From assembly GCA_017412605.1 (NCBI GenBank), contig JAFPWY010000007.1:116239-180238 (forward strand): DNA of 64,000 bases, given 5' to 3'. Origin of the DNA: Fibrobacter sp. (GTDB lineage: Bacteria; Fibrobacterota; Fibrobacteria; Fibrobacterales; Fibrobacteraceae). Positions 51,396 through 60,192 of the stretch are shown one piece after another. A program made the translations under genes and the position numbers. Below the pieces are notes generated by a model. It was not told the DNA's origin. It saw nothing but the letters and a program-made list of their open reading frames with translations, and ran no database searches. The first letter of the stretch is position 1. Every line of letters begins with the position of its first letter.

Positions 51396-51401
51396 ATTAT
51401 A
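51396..51401 (-). promoter_or_regulatory. Candidate -10 element of the radical SAM operon
   Basis: TATAAT on the minus strand (51401-51396), 18 bases before the ATG, in a strongly AT-rich stretch. No convincing -35 element was found. Confidence 0.5.
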
Positions 51402-51483
51402 TATACAAAATAAAGTAAAAGAAAACAAAGTAAAATAATTATTACAAATTAAGGAATTAAGCCCAAAATTTAAAGAAAAACGC

Positions 51484-51526
51484 AAAAAAAAAGACCACCG
51501 CACGTGCTGTGCAGCGGTCCTTTTTT
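51484..51526. terminator. Terminator after purF
   Basis: GACC..CGCAC and GTGC..GGTC arms (51493-51503 and 51509-51519, two mismatches) are flanked by A- and T-runs, so it may work in both directions and insulates purF from the radical SAM operon. Confidence 0.75.
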
Positions 51527-51549
51527 ACAAAGCTTACTTTATCGCAACC

Positions 51550-53034
51550 TTAGTCCTTCTTGGACTTGCAGGGGCATTCACCGCCCTCGCTTTCGCAAGG
51601 ACAATGGTAGCAGTCACCCGTTTCGGCGTAGTCCTTACCGCTCCAGCAGTAAGTGCAGAGCTGGTCTTCGGGCAGGCCAATGGCGTGAATCACGTCGTCG
51701 ATGCGCTGGAACGCAAGCGTCGTGAGGTTCAGCTTCTGGCGGATGTATTCCACCATGCCCTTGTAGGCTTCGCCATCGGGGTTGGTGTATTTCTCGATAT
51801 CGGCGTTTTCACCTTCCTGGTCACGAATGTAGCGACGGGTAATCAAGTCGTATTCATTCTTGGAACGGGAGAAATTGATGAACTTGCACGGATAAACGAG
51901 CGGCGGGCAAGCGATACGCATGTGCGTCTCTTTACAGCCGAGCGAATAAAGCTTCAGGGCCTGCTTGCCGAGCTGCGTGCCGCGCACGATGGAGTCGTCG
52001 CAGAACACAAGGCGACGATCCTTGATGAGGCCCGGAATCGGGATGAGCTTCATGGAAGCGACGCGTTCACGCTGCTTCTGGTCTTGCGGCATAAAGGAGC
52101 GGGCCCACGTGGGCGTGTACTTGACGAAGGGGCGCGCGAACTTGATGCCCGCCTCGTGCGCATAACCTAACGCATGCGACGTACCGGAGTCCGGGATACC
52201 GCAGGCGGCGTCGGCTTCGGTGGGAGTTCTCTTGGCGAGTGCGGAACCGCAGCGGTAGCGCGTCATCTCGACATTGCGGCCTTCGTAGCTCGATGCCGGG
52301 TAGCCATAGTAAACCCAGAGGAAGGAGCAGATGGCCATCTTCTTGCCGGGCTCGACGAGTGTCGTGTCGCCATCCGGGGTGATCTCGACAATTTCACCCG
52401 GACCGATGTCGCGCACATAATCGTAGCCGAGATTGTGCAGGGCGCAGCTTTCCTGGACGGCAATCATCGAGCCTTCCTTCTTGCCGAGAATAATCGGCGT
52501 GCGGCCCCATTTGTCGCGGCTTGCAAAGAACTTGCCTTCGCTGCTCATGAGAAGCACGGAGCAGCTGCCCTTCACCTTCTCGTGTACATACTTGAGGCCA
52601 TCGACAATTGAATCACGAGTTGCAATAAGCGCGGAAACGACTTCGGTCGGACCGACCATGCCGCTCGTGGTCGAGTACTGCAACTGCATGCAGTTGTTGC
52701 GGAAGAGTTCTTCCTTGAGTTCTTCGATATTCGTGAGGAGGCCGACAGTGACAATCGCGAAGGTCCCGAGCTTGGACGTCATCACAAGCGGCTGCGGGTC
52801 GGTGTCGGAAATAACACCGATGCCGATCTTGCCCGAAAACGACGCAATGTCGTGTTCAAACTTGCTGCGGAACGGAGTGTTCTGGATGTTGTGAATCGAA
52901 CGATGGAACATCCCGTTCGATTTGAGAACCGCCATACCGCCACGGTGGGTTCCAAGATGTGAATGGTAGTCGGTACCGAAGAAAAGATCGCTTACGCAAT
53001 CGTCCTTGGAAACAACGCCGCAAAAGCCGCCCAT
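51550..53034 (-). CDS. purF: Amidophosphoribosyltransferase
   Basis: A 494-residue enzyme for the first step of purine synthesis (PRPP plus glutamine to phosphoribosylamine). The N-terminal glutaminase nucleophile is probably Cys5 in MGGFCGVVS, implying removal of a four-residue propeptide. The PRPP loop is VFCDDSIVRGTQLGKQ, and Cys residues before it could hold an iron-sulfur cluster as in Bacillus PurF. The C-terminus is an unusual cysteine-rich tail (CTYCWSGKDYAETGDCYHCP, then CESEGGECPC). A TTTCTAACTTTG promoter-like motif lies at 53083-53072. Confidence 0.87.
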   Translation of the reverse strand: MGGFCGVVSKDDCVSDLFFGTDYHSHLGTHRGGMAVLKSNGMFHRSIHNIQNTPFRSKFEHDIASFSGKIGIGVISDTDPQPLVMTSKLGTFAIVTVGLLTNIEELKEELFRNNCMQLQYSTTSGMVGPTEVVSALIATRDSIVDGLKYVHEKVKGSCSVLLMSSEGKFFASRDKWGRTPIILGKKEGSMIAVQESCALHNLGYDYVRDIGPGEIVEITPDGDTTLVEPGKKMAICSFLWVYYGYPASSYEGRNVEMTRYRCGSALAKRTPTEADAACGIPDSGTSHALGYAHEAGIKFARPFVKYTPTWARSFMPQDQKQRERVASMKLIPIPGLIKDRRLVFCDDSIVRGTQLGKQALKLYSLGCKETHMRIACPPLVYPCKFINFSRSKNEYDLITRRYIRDQEGENADIEKYTNPDGEAYKGMVEYIRQKLNLTTLAFQRIDDVIHAIGLPEDQLCTYCWSGKDYAETGDCYHCPCESEGGECPCKSKKD

Positions 53035-53084
53035 AAAAACTCCTTGACAAAACAGGATGTTGTGTTTTGCGCAAAGTTAGAAAT

Positions 53085-53327
53085 TTACGGGATTTCGGTA
53101 AAGCGGTCGACCACGGTCCCGTCGGCAAGAGTCACCTTGCTTTCGAAATCTTCGCGGGAACGCACCCAGACCGTCCCCTTCGGGTGGTCGGGCGTTTCAT
53201 ACTCGCTACGGTAAACGACCAGGGGCTGGACGCTTTCGCAGTCCAGGGCATCCGTCATGACGACGGTGTAAACCATCGTCGACTTCTTGTAATGCCGGTA
53301 CATACGCCCGGCAATAGCCTTGGACAT
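53085..53327 (-). CDS. DUF1653 domain protein
   Basis: An 80-residue soluble protein matching DUF1653 (AGRMYRHYKKSTMVYTVVMT, PLVVYRSEYE, TVWVRSREDFESKV, DRFTEI). The family is widespread; no function is established. It lies between a secreted repeat protein and purF on the same strand, 20 bases after the former. A link with purF is not supported by anything but position. Confidence 0.8.
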   Translation of the reverse strand: MSKAIAGRMYRHYKKSTMVYTVVMTDALDCESVQPLVVYRSEYETPDHPKGTVWVRSREDFESKVTLADGTVVDRFTEIP

Positions 53328-53347
53328 GGGAAATAGCCCCTACAGTG

Positions 53348-55375
53348 TTACTGGACGTTCACGGTACGTACGGTATTGCCGACGCGGAGCAGGTAATAGC
53401 CCGCACGGGGAACCGCAATCGCAAAGTCCTGAGCAACAGAGCAACCCTGGGACATCACACGGCCGTTGATGTCGAGCAAGAAGTAGTCGGCACCCGCCGG
53501 AACGCCGGAAACGAGAATCTGGCGGTCGGCAGCCATCACGTTAAACTGCGGGAGCTGGGCAGAGACATGGATAGCATTCTTGCCGCCCTTGCTGGAGCTG
53601 CTCTTGCCGCTCTTGCCGGAAGAACTGGACGACTTGCTATCGCCGCCTTCCTTACCCGAACTGCTGGAAGTTACCGTGCTCGACTTTCCTTCCGGCTCGA
53701 CCGTTATGGTCACATCGTTGCCGGGCATCGTGAACGAGAGGGTCGTTTTTGCTCCGGAGTCCTTCCTGTCGAGGCTTCCGATTCCTGTCGCCGAGAGCGT
53801 AAAGCCGGTGTATCCAGCCACGAGGGTAATCGTCACCTTGATATTGTCGCCGGCCTTTGCCTTGGTTTTAGAAACTTCGCACTTCAGGTCGCCGCAGCCT
53901 TCTACCTTGACCTCGTACTCGCCAACCTTATAGGTCGCCTTTACGGTCACGTCAGATGCAGGCATCTTGAACTTGTACGTGGAACCTTCCTGTTCCAGCT
54001 TGACCTTGTCGCCATTCTTTTTCTTGACCGAGAAGGATTCCAGGGTGTAGCCCGACTCAGGGTAAACGCCCAGCGTGACTTCGTTCCCTTCGAGAGTGCA
54101 GTTCTTGTATTGCTTAGAGAACGAACCCGCCATCTGGATGTCGCCATTTTCGTCCGAAACGACATCAATGCAGTAGTAACCATTGTCTTCGCTAGACGAG
54201 GGATTCTGGCTATCGGAGCTGCTGCTCGACGGATCGTCCTTTTGGGAATTGCTGGAATCACCGTCCTGCGAGCCTGTCCCGCTCGAGGAGGATGCCGCCA
54301 CAGCCTTGAAGCCAGCAACAATGATTGTGTTGTATCCGGGGACCTTGTAAGTGTAGGCGCCATTCTTCTTTGTCGGGGTAAACGATTCCGACTGCTTGTC
54401 AGCGTTCACGACCTTCACAAAGTCAATTTCGTAGTTCTCGTCGGGGGTCACGGTGAACGAAACCTTGGAACCGTATTTAACGTTAGTCTCGCCTGTATAC
54501 GAGATGCTCCCGTCTTGAGCATTCTGGACGGATACCAGATACAACTGCGTTTTAGAAGTAACCGTCACAACCGCATCACTCTGGGCTATCTTGACGACGT
54601 AAATCGCAGAATCCCCACTTTCCCTCTGCTTAACAACTTCTCCAATACCTGAAAAACCGATGTTGGCGGCGTAAGCACTATCCGAGTCAACAATCACGAT
54701 AGTCACTTCGTCACCCACATTTGCGGAATCGGGAGCGACGCAGGTCAAGCTATCACAACCCACAAAGCTAATCTCGTAACGGGTCGGAGCTTCCGAAAGC
54801 TTCTCCGTCATATTAAAGGTCACATCATTTCCTGGCATCGTGAAGGTGTATGTATATTCAGTCCCTTCAGAGGTATTTGAAGACGACGAGGTGACGGCCC
54901 CTTCACCAAGGCCAATTAAAACTATTTCAAATTGCCCCTTAAAGTTGGAACCTTTTTTAATGATGACATCGACGGACTCCCCGTATTGCTTAGTCACCGG
55001 ATCCGGACAATCCAACAGCGTGCAACCCGTGACAGAAACCGTGTATGTTCCCTTCTTGAACAGGGAATATACGGTAACCTTTGCATCGGTCATCACAAAG
55101 GAATAGATATTGTCAGATTCCTTTGTCAATTCCACCGTGTTCGGTATAGACATACTGACAGCCCAGAGGGAATCCAAAACGTAACCCGTCTTTGGCTGAA
55201 CCAGCAACTTAACGGTTTCCCCTTTTTCCACAAGACCGTCCACGTAGGTGGCGTGAGCAACTTTTACTTCTCCCGTTTCATCCGGGTACGGTTCTGCAAT
55301 GACCAATTCATGCCCATTCCCGGCAAAGGCTGCTGCACTCAGCGCCAAAATCATATAGGCGAATTTTTTCAACAT
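53348..55375 (-). CDS. Secreted protein with InlB-like repeats and sorting-like C-terminus
   Basis: A 675-residue exported protein with a signal peptide (FAYMILALSAAAFAG). It has several divergent InlB B-type repeats (GYTLESFSVKKKNGDKVKLE to PASDVTVKATY; others end PGNDVTITV, PGNDVTFNM). Two serine-rich linkers follow, and an about 70-residue end (ADRQILVSGVPAGADYFLLD to YYLLRVGNTVRTVNVQ) resembles type IX sorting domains and the end of the triple-repeat protein at 24.3 kb. ATG at 55375 has GGAG seven bases upstream. Probably an adhesin-like surface protein. Confidence 0.8.
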   Translation of the reverse strand: MLKKFAYMILALSAAAFAGNGHELVIAEPYPDETGEVKVAHATYVDGLVEKGETVKLLVQPKTGYVLDSLWAVSMSIPNTVELTKESDNIYSFVMTDAKVTVYSLFKKGTYTVSVTGCTLLDCPDPVTKQYGESVDVIIKKGSNFKGQFEIVLIGLGEGAVTSSSSNTSEGTEYTYTFTMPGNDVTFNMTEKLSEAPTRYEISFVGCDSLTCVAPDSANVGDEVTIVIVDSDSAYAANIGFSGIGEVVKQRESGDSAIYVVKIAQSDAVVTVTSKTQLYLVSVQNAQDGSISYTGETNVKYGSKVSFTVTPDENYEIDFVKVVNADKQSESFTPTKKNGAYTYKVPGYNTIIVAGFKAVAASSSSGTGSQDGDSSNSQKDDPSSSSSDSQNPSSSEDNGYYCIDVVSDENGDIQMAGSFSKQYKNCTLEGNEVTLGVYPESGYTLESFSVKKKNGDKVKLEQEGSTYKFKMPASDVTVKATYKVGEYEVKVEGCGDLKCEVSKTKAKAGDNIKVTITLVAGYTGFTLSATGIGSLDRKDSGAKTTLSFTMPGNDVTITVEPEGKSSTVTSSSSGKEGGDSKSSSSSGKSGKSSSSKGGKNAIHVSAQLPQFNVMAADRQILVSGVPAGADYFLLDINGRVMSQGCSVAQDFAIAVPRAGYYLLRVGNTVRTVNVQ

Positions 55376-55432
55376 ATGATTCTCCATTTCTTATTACTTT
55401 TTAACTTGCCATAAATATAGATTATTAATCAA

Positions 55433-55966
55433 CTACAAACTACCCAGCCAGCCGTAGTCTTTTGGATGCTCGACGAATTTTGCAGGATTTTGCGCATATT
55501 GCGCAAAAAACTCATCCAGGGACATCCAGACGAAATCGTCCACTTCGCCGGGTTGCGGCACCAAACGGGAAGCCTCCTCGTCGGTAACGCTCGTTCGGTA
55601 CGTATCATAATACTCGTTGTCAATATAGGATCCGCCGTTCAGTACGTTTTCGTGGGTCGCCACAAAGAGAAATTCGAGGTCTTCCGGGGACTTGTCCAAG
55701 CCGAGCTCTTCGTGGAGTTCACGGATAGCGGCGTTCAGGCTGGTATCCCCAGCCGAGATGTGGCCTGCGCAGCTGGTGTCCAGCAGGTTCGGGTTGTTCT
55801 CCTTGAGGTGGCTGCGCAGCTGGAACAGCACTCGCCCGAGGCGGTCGAAAACCCAGATGTGCACGGTACGGTGCCAAAGGCCTTCCGCATGCACGCGGGT
55901 GCGTCCGCAGGAATAGCCCGCAGGGGTTCCGTCCGGATTCAATATGTCTATCTGTTCTTCTTGCAT
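55433..55966 (-). CDS. Nudix hydrolase
   Basis: A 177-residue Nudix protein. The Nudix box is GHISAGDTSLNAAIRELHEE followed by LGL, with Asp in place of the first Glu. The same form occurs in isopentenyl-diphosphate-isomerase-like Nudix proteins. The N-terminus (LNPDGTPAGYSCGRTRVHAE and HRTVHIWVFD) is typical of that subgroup. It hydrolyses a nucleoside diphosphate linked to an unknown moiety, or acts on a related diphosphate. It is divergent from the beta-lactamase-fold gene and appears monocistronic. Confidence 0.85.
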   Translation of the reverse strand: MQEEQIDILNPDGTPAGYSCGRTRVHAEGLWHRTVHIWVFDRLGRVLFQLRSHLKENNPNLLDTSCAGHISAGDTSLNAAIRELHEELGLDKSPEDLEFLFVATHENVLNGGSYIDNEYYDTYRTSVTDEEASRLVPQPGEVDDFVWMSLDEFFAQYAQNPAKFVEHPKDYGWLGSL

Positions 55967-56022
55967 ATGTCAATAGTAGTTTTTCCGCTTCGGGAGCAAC
56001 TGCCTTTTTCTAAAATTAGGCC

Positions 56023-57129
56023 ATGCATTTTGACGATTACAGTATCAAGAAACTTCTCCAACAGGCCGAATCGGAGAACGTATTCCACAAGGCGGTCGCA
56101 GGGTTCATCTTGCCCGACGGGTCGGTACGCACCGTGGCGCTCAACACCCCCGAAAACACCGTGTTCGACATTGCAAGCCTCACGAAGGTGTGCCCCACGT
56201 CGACACTTGCGCTATCGTACATTCTCGAAGGGAAACTCGACATTGATACGAAGGTCGTTGACTTCATACCGGAACTACAGACAAACTACCGCGAAGACAT
56301 CCGCGTTTTCCACCTGCTCACGCACAGCCTCGATTACCGCGTACCGATGAAGACCCTGCGCGAGCTCCCGCCCGAAGGGATCCTGAATGCACTATACACA
56401 TACCAGTTCGCAAAGGCGCCCGGCGAAGATTTCAACTACGGGAACCCGGCAAGCGTGCTCCTGGGAATCATACTGCAGCGGCTGGCGGGTGCGGACCTGC
56501 AACAGCAGGGCCGGGAGCGGTTCTTTGAACCGCTCGGCATGACGCGTAGCGGCTGGGACCCGCTGAGCCGCGACTGGAACCCAATCCCCAAAAACGAAAT
56601 TGCGCCGACGGAATTCTGCAACTTCCGCGGCCGCGAAATTCAGGGAGAAATCCACGACGAGAGCGCCTGGGTGCTGCGCAAACTATTCCCGGTCGGGAGT
56701 GCGGGCATGTTCAGCTGCGTGCCTGATTTGCTCAAGTTCGTGCAGATGGTACTGAACGACGGAGCGGCCACGGGCGCCGACGGCAAAGCCATACAGATTG
56801 CACCGAAGGGAATCCTTGACCTGGTCAGCAGAAACGCCTTTGCCCGCGAAGATGCCGCCAAGTTCATGCCCGCGGGAGCCACTGCTGCTGAAGGCGCCTG
56901 CACAGCCTTGGGCTGGGAACTTGCCCAGGGCAAGTTCATGGGGTCGCACATCTCGCCCCGCACCTTCGGCAAGACGGGTTTCACCGGCGCAAGCATCGTC
57001 TGCGACCCCATCGCAGGCGCCGCCGTCGTCCTGCTCAGCGACTTTACCTACCCGCACCGCGAGCCCAACGCCGACCGCATCCACGCCTTCCGCGCATGCC
57101 TCGCCGACGCGTTCTTCGGTTCCATCTGA
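56023..57129 (+). CDS. Serine hydrolase of the beta-lactamase (class C) family
   Basis: A 368-residue penicillin-binding-protein-like serine hydrolase. The SxxK motif is FDIASLTKV (Ser near residue 48) and the YxN motif is YGNPASVLLG. The C-terminal GKTGFTGASIV stretch fits the KTG box. It lacks a clear signal peptide, so a cytoplasmic esterase or peptidase is as likely as a beta-lactamase. The ATG follows a TTTTTCTAAAATTA motif by only a few bases, so the leader is very short. Confidence 0.85.
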   Translation: MHFDDYSIKKLLQQAESENVFHKAVAGFILPDGSVRTVALNTPENTVFDIASLTKVCPTSTLALSYILEGKLDIDTKVVDFIPELQTNYREDIRVFHLLTHSLDYRVPMKTLRELPPEGILNALYTYQFAKAPGEDFNYGNPASVLLGIILQRLAGADLQQQGRERFFEPLGMTRSGWDPLSRDWNPIPKNEIAPTEFCNFRGREIQGEIHDESAWVLRKLFPVGSAGMFSCVPDLLKFVQMVLNDGAATGADGKAIQIAPKGILDLVSRNAFAREDAAKFMPAGATAAEGACTALGWELAQGKFMGSHISPRTFGKTGFTGASIVCDPIAGAAVVLLSDFTYPHREPNADRIHAFRACLADAFFGSI

Positions 57130-57144
57130 CCCATAAGGGCCTAC

Positions 57145-57169
57145 AAAAAAAGACGACCCGAAGGTCGCC
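57145..57169 (-). terminator. Terminator of the DksA-type gene
   Basis: On the minus strand GGCGACC (57169-57163) pairs with GGTCGTC (57158-57152) around TTCG, followed by seven Ts. It sits between convergent genes. Confidence 0.85.
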
Positions 57170-57199
57170 TTCTTGAAATTCAATATATGGGGAACGGGC

Positions 57200-57673
57200 C
57201 TAGCGGCCTGCATTCTTGCGCATCATTTCCTTGCGCTGCTCTTCGGCAAAGAGCTTCGCCATCTCGATGCGGTTGTTTTCCTGTTCCTTCTTCTTGGTCT
57301 CTTCCTTGCAGTTCACGCACTTGGTCGCCGTCGGGACAGCGATGAGGCGGGCCTTCGGGATGAGTTCCTGACAGACCTTGCACACGCCGAAGGTGCCCTT
57401 GCGGATGCGCGTGAGCGCTTCCTCGAGGTACACGAGGTACTTGCCTTCGCGGGCGGCAAGCGAGAAGTTGGTTTCGAGGGAGTTGTAGTCCGTTGCAGAA
57501 TCGGCGCTGTCGGAATCGGCGCCGTCACCGGCCTGGGCCTTCTGACCCTGGAACACGTTGGCCTTTTCGGACTCGCTCTGGGCAGTCACCAACTGACGGC
57601 GCTTTTCCAGCAGCATCTCCTCAAAAAACTTGAGATCGGCATCGCTCATTCTTGCGGGTTTCTTCTCGGCCAT
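57200..57673 (-). CDS. DksA/TraR family zinc-finger protein
   Basis: A 157-residue protein with a long helical hairpin N-terminus and a four-cysteine zinc finger (GVCKVCQELIPKARLIAVPT, KCVNCKEE). DksA binds the RNA polymerase secondary channel and, with ppGpp, adjusts transcription. The acidic residues at the coiled-coil tip (GADSDSADSATDY) fit the DksA layout. The C-terminal basic tail is longer than usual. It is a single gene with its own terminator. Confidence 0.85.
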   Translation of the reverse strand: MAEKKPARMSDADLKFFEEMLLEKRRQLVTAQSESEKANVFQGQKAQAGDGADSDSADSATDYNSLETNFSLAAREGKYLVYLEEALTRIRKGTFGVCKVCQELIPKARLIAVPTATKCVNCKEETKKKEQENNRIEMAKLFAEEQRKEMMRKNAGR

Positions 57674-57771
57674 AATATGTACTCCTTCTGGTAGATTGGG
57701 ACGCGTTGCACCTGGAGTGCTCGTTGTCGTTGTAATCTATCCTTTTTGTTTACAAAAAGCAACAGCAAATG

Positions 57772-58686
57772 TTAAAAAATATCCACATTCAGTTTGAGGC
57801 CCTGCTTCTTCAAATCCTGGATTAGGGCATCAATATCGGTCGCTGTACGGTCCAATTCCTGCGACAAGCGGCCTTTTTCGGCTAAAAACAGCCCAATCGA
57901 GTTATCGTCGGCCTCGACTTTCTTAGCAAGTTCGTCCGCAAGACCCTGGAGGGACTTCGTCTTTTCGAGCAGTTCCTTGACCCTCGGGAGCATCTGTTTC
58001 GCCTTCTCGGCCATCTCGCCACCCCTGGACGCGATTCCATCCAGCTCGGAATCCACCTTGGCGAGCAGGTCGCTGCAGTCGCCTATAACGCCATCGAAAC
58101 CGAACCTCCACCCCTTGACACGGGCGGCAACGGTAGAAGCGAGACGGTTCGCCTTCCTGCCCACGCGCATAATCTGTTCGTCCATCGGCTGGATGACGGT
58201 GCTGTCGGTCTTCTCGAGTTCCATGCGGAGTTCACGGATGTCGGCGAGGATTTCGCGCAAGCCCTTGGTAATGCCCGAAGCGCCTTCCTCGTAAAAGCCC
58301 TTCACGGTATCGCCGTCGGCCACGTATTCCCGGCCGTCGCCGGAGAGCACGTTGAGTTCGCGCTCGCCCATAAGCCCTGCGGTAATGAGCCTGAACTGCG
58401 AATTCCTGGGAATCTTCGTGCTGGCAAGGACCTCCGCCGTAACGTAAACTGCATCTTCGGCCAGTTCCACTTTAAGCACCTGGCCACAACCTATGCCGCG
58501 GACGGCGACCCGGTTGCCCGGCATGAGCGTACCGATTTTCTCGAAACTCACGACAAAGACCATACGCTTGTGGTACGGACTGGACGGATGATAGAGGAAC
58601 CATGCGCCACATATCCCCACAAGCAGCGTCACCGCGACGCAGAAGGGGATTATGTTACGCCTTATCTTGTAAGCAACGTTATTCAT
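57772..58686 (-). CDS. MlaD-family MCE domain protein
   Basis: A 304-residue protein with one N-terminal membrane helix (FCVAVTLLVGICGAWFLY) and an MCE domain (VVSFEKIGTLMPGNRVAVRG, NSQFRLITAGLMGERELNVL), then a long periplasmic helical coiled-coil part (about residues 140-300). MlaD-type proteins bind lipid and serve ABC systems that move phospholipids between the membranes. It begins two bases after hprK and closes the hpf-hprK-mce run. The partner ATPase and permease are not in view. Confidence 0.86.
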   Translation of the reverse strand: MNNVAYKIRRNIIPFCVAVTLLVGICGAWFLYHPSSPYHKRMVFVVSFEKIGTLMPGNRVAVRGIGCGQVLKVELAEDAVYVTAEVLASTKIPRNSQFRLITAGLMGERELNVLSGDGREYVADGDTVKGFYEEGASGITKGLREILADIRELRMELEKTDSTVIQPMDEQIMRVGRKANRLASTVAARVKGWRFGFDGVIGDCSDLLAKVDSELDGIASRGGEMAEKAKQMLPRVKELLEKTKSLQGLADELAKKVEADDNSIGLFLAEKGRLSQELDRTATDIDALIQDLKKQGLKLNVDIF

Positions 58687-58688
58687 CT

Positions 58689-59720
58689 TTATTCATACGG
58701 GGACCAGTGCTGCGGGTCGACCTGCAGCAGGTCGTCTGTGTATTCGCCCTTCGCCTTGGCCTTGATCTTCTGCATCAGCGTCTCGTTGAAATCCTGGGCG
58801 ACGTTCTGGCCGTTCATCTTCATCAGCGCATTCATCGCGATGACCTCGGAAATCACGGTCAGGTTCTTGCCCGGCGCAACAGGAATGACCACCTTCGGGA
58901 TGGAAACACCCATAATCGTCTCGAGCTGCTCGTTCAGGCCCGTGCGGTCGTAGCTGACGTCCTGCTTCCAGGGCTGGAGTTCCACGATGACTTCAATTTT
59001 CTTCACCTTGCGAATGGCGTGGATACCGAACATCGAACGGATGTCGAGGATTCCCACGCCGCGGATTTCCATGTGGTGCCTAATGAGCGGGTCAGGGCGG
59101 CCCACGATGCAGTTGCCCACATGGCTAATATGCACAACGTCGTCGGCGACCATGCGGTGGCCGCTTTCGACAAGGTCCAGGACGCATTCGGACTTGCCCA
59201 CGTTGCTGTCGCCCACGTAGAGCATGCCTATGCCGTAGACGTCGACAAGACTCCCGTGGATGATGGCGTGCGGGGCGAAGTACTCTTCCAAAATGCGCTG
59301 GGAAAGCTTGTTGAACTCGTAGGTATGGAGCGTCGTGAAGAACAGCGGGATATGCAACTTGAGGCACATCTCGCGGAGTTCCTTGTGCGGAGTCTGGTCG
59401 TGCGTCACCACCCACATCGGGGCGTGGAACACGGAAAGGTTGTCAAAAATCTTCTTGCGCGCCTCGGCGCCTATCGATTCCAGGTAGTTCCATTCGGTAT
59501 GGCCGACCACCTGTATCTGCTGCGAGCTGTACACCGCCGTATAGCCCGCCATGGCAAGCCCGGGACGGTGGATGCCGCTTTCGGCAATGAAGGAGTCCAG
59601 ATCCTCTTCCGGGGAACACTGGACCATCTGCAAGTCCTTGCCGTAATGGCAAAAAAAGTCCCGCACCGAGAGTTTTTCCCGGTGCAGGATCTTGAGATCT
59701 TTCAGTTTATTGTCCGCCAC
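58689..59720 (-). CDS. hprK: HPr kinase/phosphorylase
   Basis: A 343-residue enzyme that phosphorylates or dephosphorylates HPr at Ser46. The Walker A loop is GDSNVGKSE near residue 167, followed by the HprK signature DDVVHIS and a C-terminal P-loop-associated GVSIPKVVIPVAPGKN. The length is about 30 residues greater than in Firmicutes. It starts three bases after hpf, so both are in one transcript; hprK near rpoN and hpf is common in Gram-negative bacteria. Confidence 0.9.
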   Translation of the reverse strand: MADNKLKDLKILHREKLSVRDFFCHYGKDLQMVQCSPEEDLDSFIAESGIHRPGLAMAGYTAVYSSQQIQVVGHTEWNYLESIGAEARKKIFDNLSVFHAPMWVVTHDQTPHKELREMCLKLHIPLFFTTLHTYEFNKLSQRILEEYFAPHAIIHGSLVDVYGIGMLYVGDSNVGKSECVLDLVESGHRMVADDVVHISHVGNCIVGRPDPLIRHHMEIRGVGILDIRSMFGIHAIRKVKKIEVIVELQPWKQDVSYDRTGLNEQLETIMGVSIPKVVIPVAPGKNLTVISEVIAMNALMKMNGQNVAQDFNETLMQKIKAKAKGEYTDDLLQVDPQHWSPYE

Positions 59721-59723
59721 GAA

Positions 59724-60041
59724 CTATGCCAAATCGGAAAGCGGCTGTGCGCGGTGGTCGTTCTGCTTGTCGTTTGCCTTCTTCAGCTGGATCTTGGCGC
59801 GCTCGAGAGCGACATCCACAGCCTTGCCCATGTTCTCTTCGTCGGCAGAAGCCACGACTACGGAACCGGTGATGTTGATGGAGATTTCGCAATGGCGCAG
59901 GTGTTCAACTTCATGGTCCAAAATGACGGAGGCGCTGGTGATGTTCGGGTAAAAGCGGGCAAGTTTATCCATTTCTTCCTGGATACGATCCTGGAGACCG
60001 GCAGACGCATTAAAATGACGAGCAGAAAAATTGATATCCAT
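59724..60041 (-). CDS. hpf: Ribosome hibernation promoting factor
   Basis: A 105-residue protein of the HPF/RaiA short form. It begins MDINFSARHFNASAGLQDRI and has the family helix with conserved basic residues (VDVALERAKIQLKKANDK). It binds the 30S decoding region to idle ribosomes in stationary phase. GGAGG lies seven bases before the ATG. It follows rpoN after 150 bases, in the order seen in many Gram-negative genomes. Confidence 0.9.
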   Translation of the reverse strand: MDINFSARHFNASAGLQDRIQEEMDKLARFYPNITSASVILDHEVEHLRHCEISINITGSVVVASADEENMGKAVDVALERAKIQLKKANDKQNDHRAQPLSDLA

Positions 60042-60105
60042 AGTAAAACCTCCGTATGTTATCGTAAGTTATGGCGCGGAAGGTATCATTTCGTTCCGCA
60101 TTAAG

Positions 60106-60111
60106 AGTATA
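60106..60111 (-). promoter_or_regulatory. Candidate -10 element of the hpf operon
   Basis: TATACT on the minus strand, with TTGTTT about 18-20 bases upstream. It would give hpf-hprK-mce a promoter separate from rpoN. Confidence 0.45.
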
Positions 60112-60192
60112 TACATCTTTTTTCGGGAAAAAAACAACCCTTTCACACATTTTTGTTACAAAATTGCCATCCAAAATAGAATAATGCCCAAA

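Noticed and set aside
51378..51503. N-terminal extension of the radical SAM protein
   Set aside because: It would translate the AT-rich promoter region; the family begins just before the CxxxCxxC motif.
53345..54652. Plus-strand frame of 435 codons
   Set aside because: Antisense to the InlB-repeat secreted protein; no motif or ribosome site.
58602..60104. Plus-strand frame of 500 codons
   Set aside because: Antisense to hprK and hpf; composition (His, Val, Leu rich) is that of a mirror frame.
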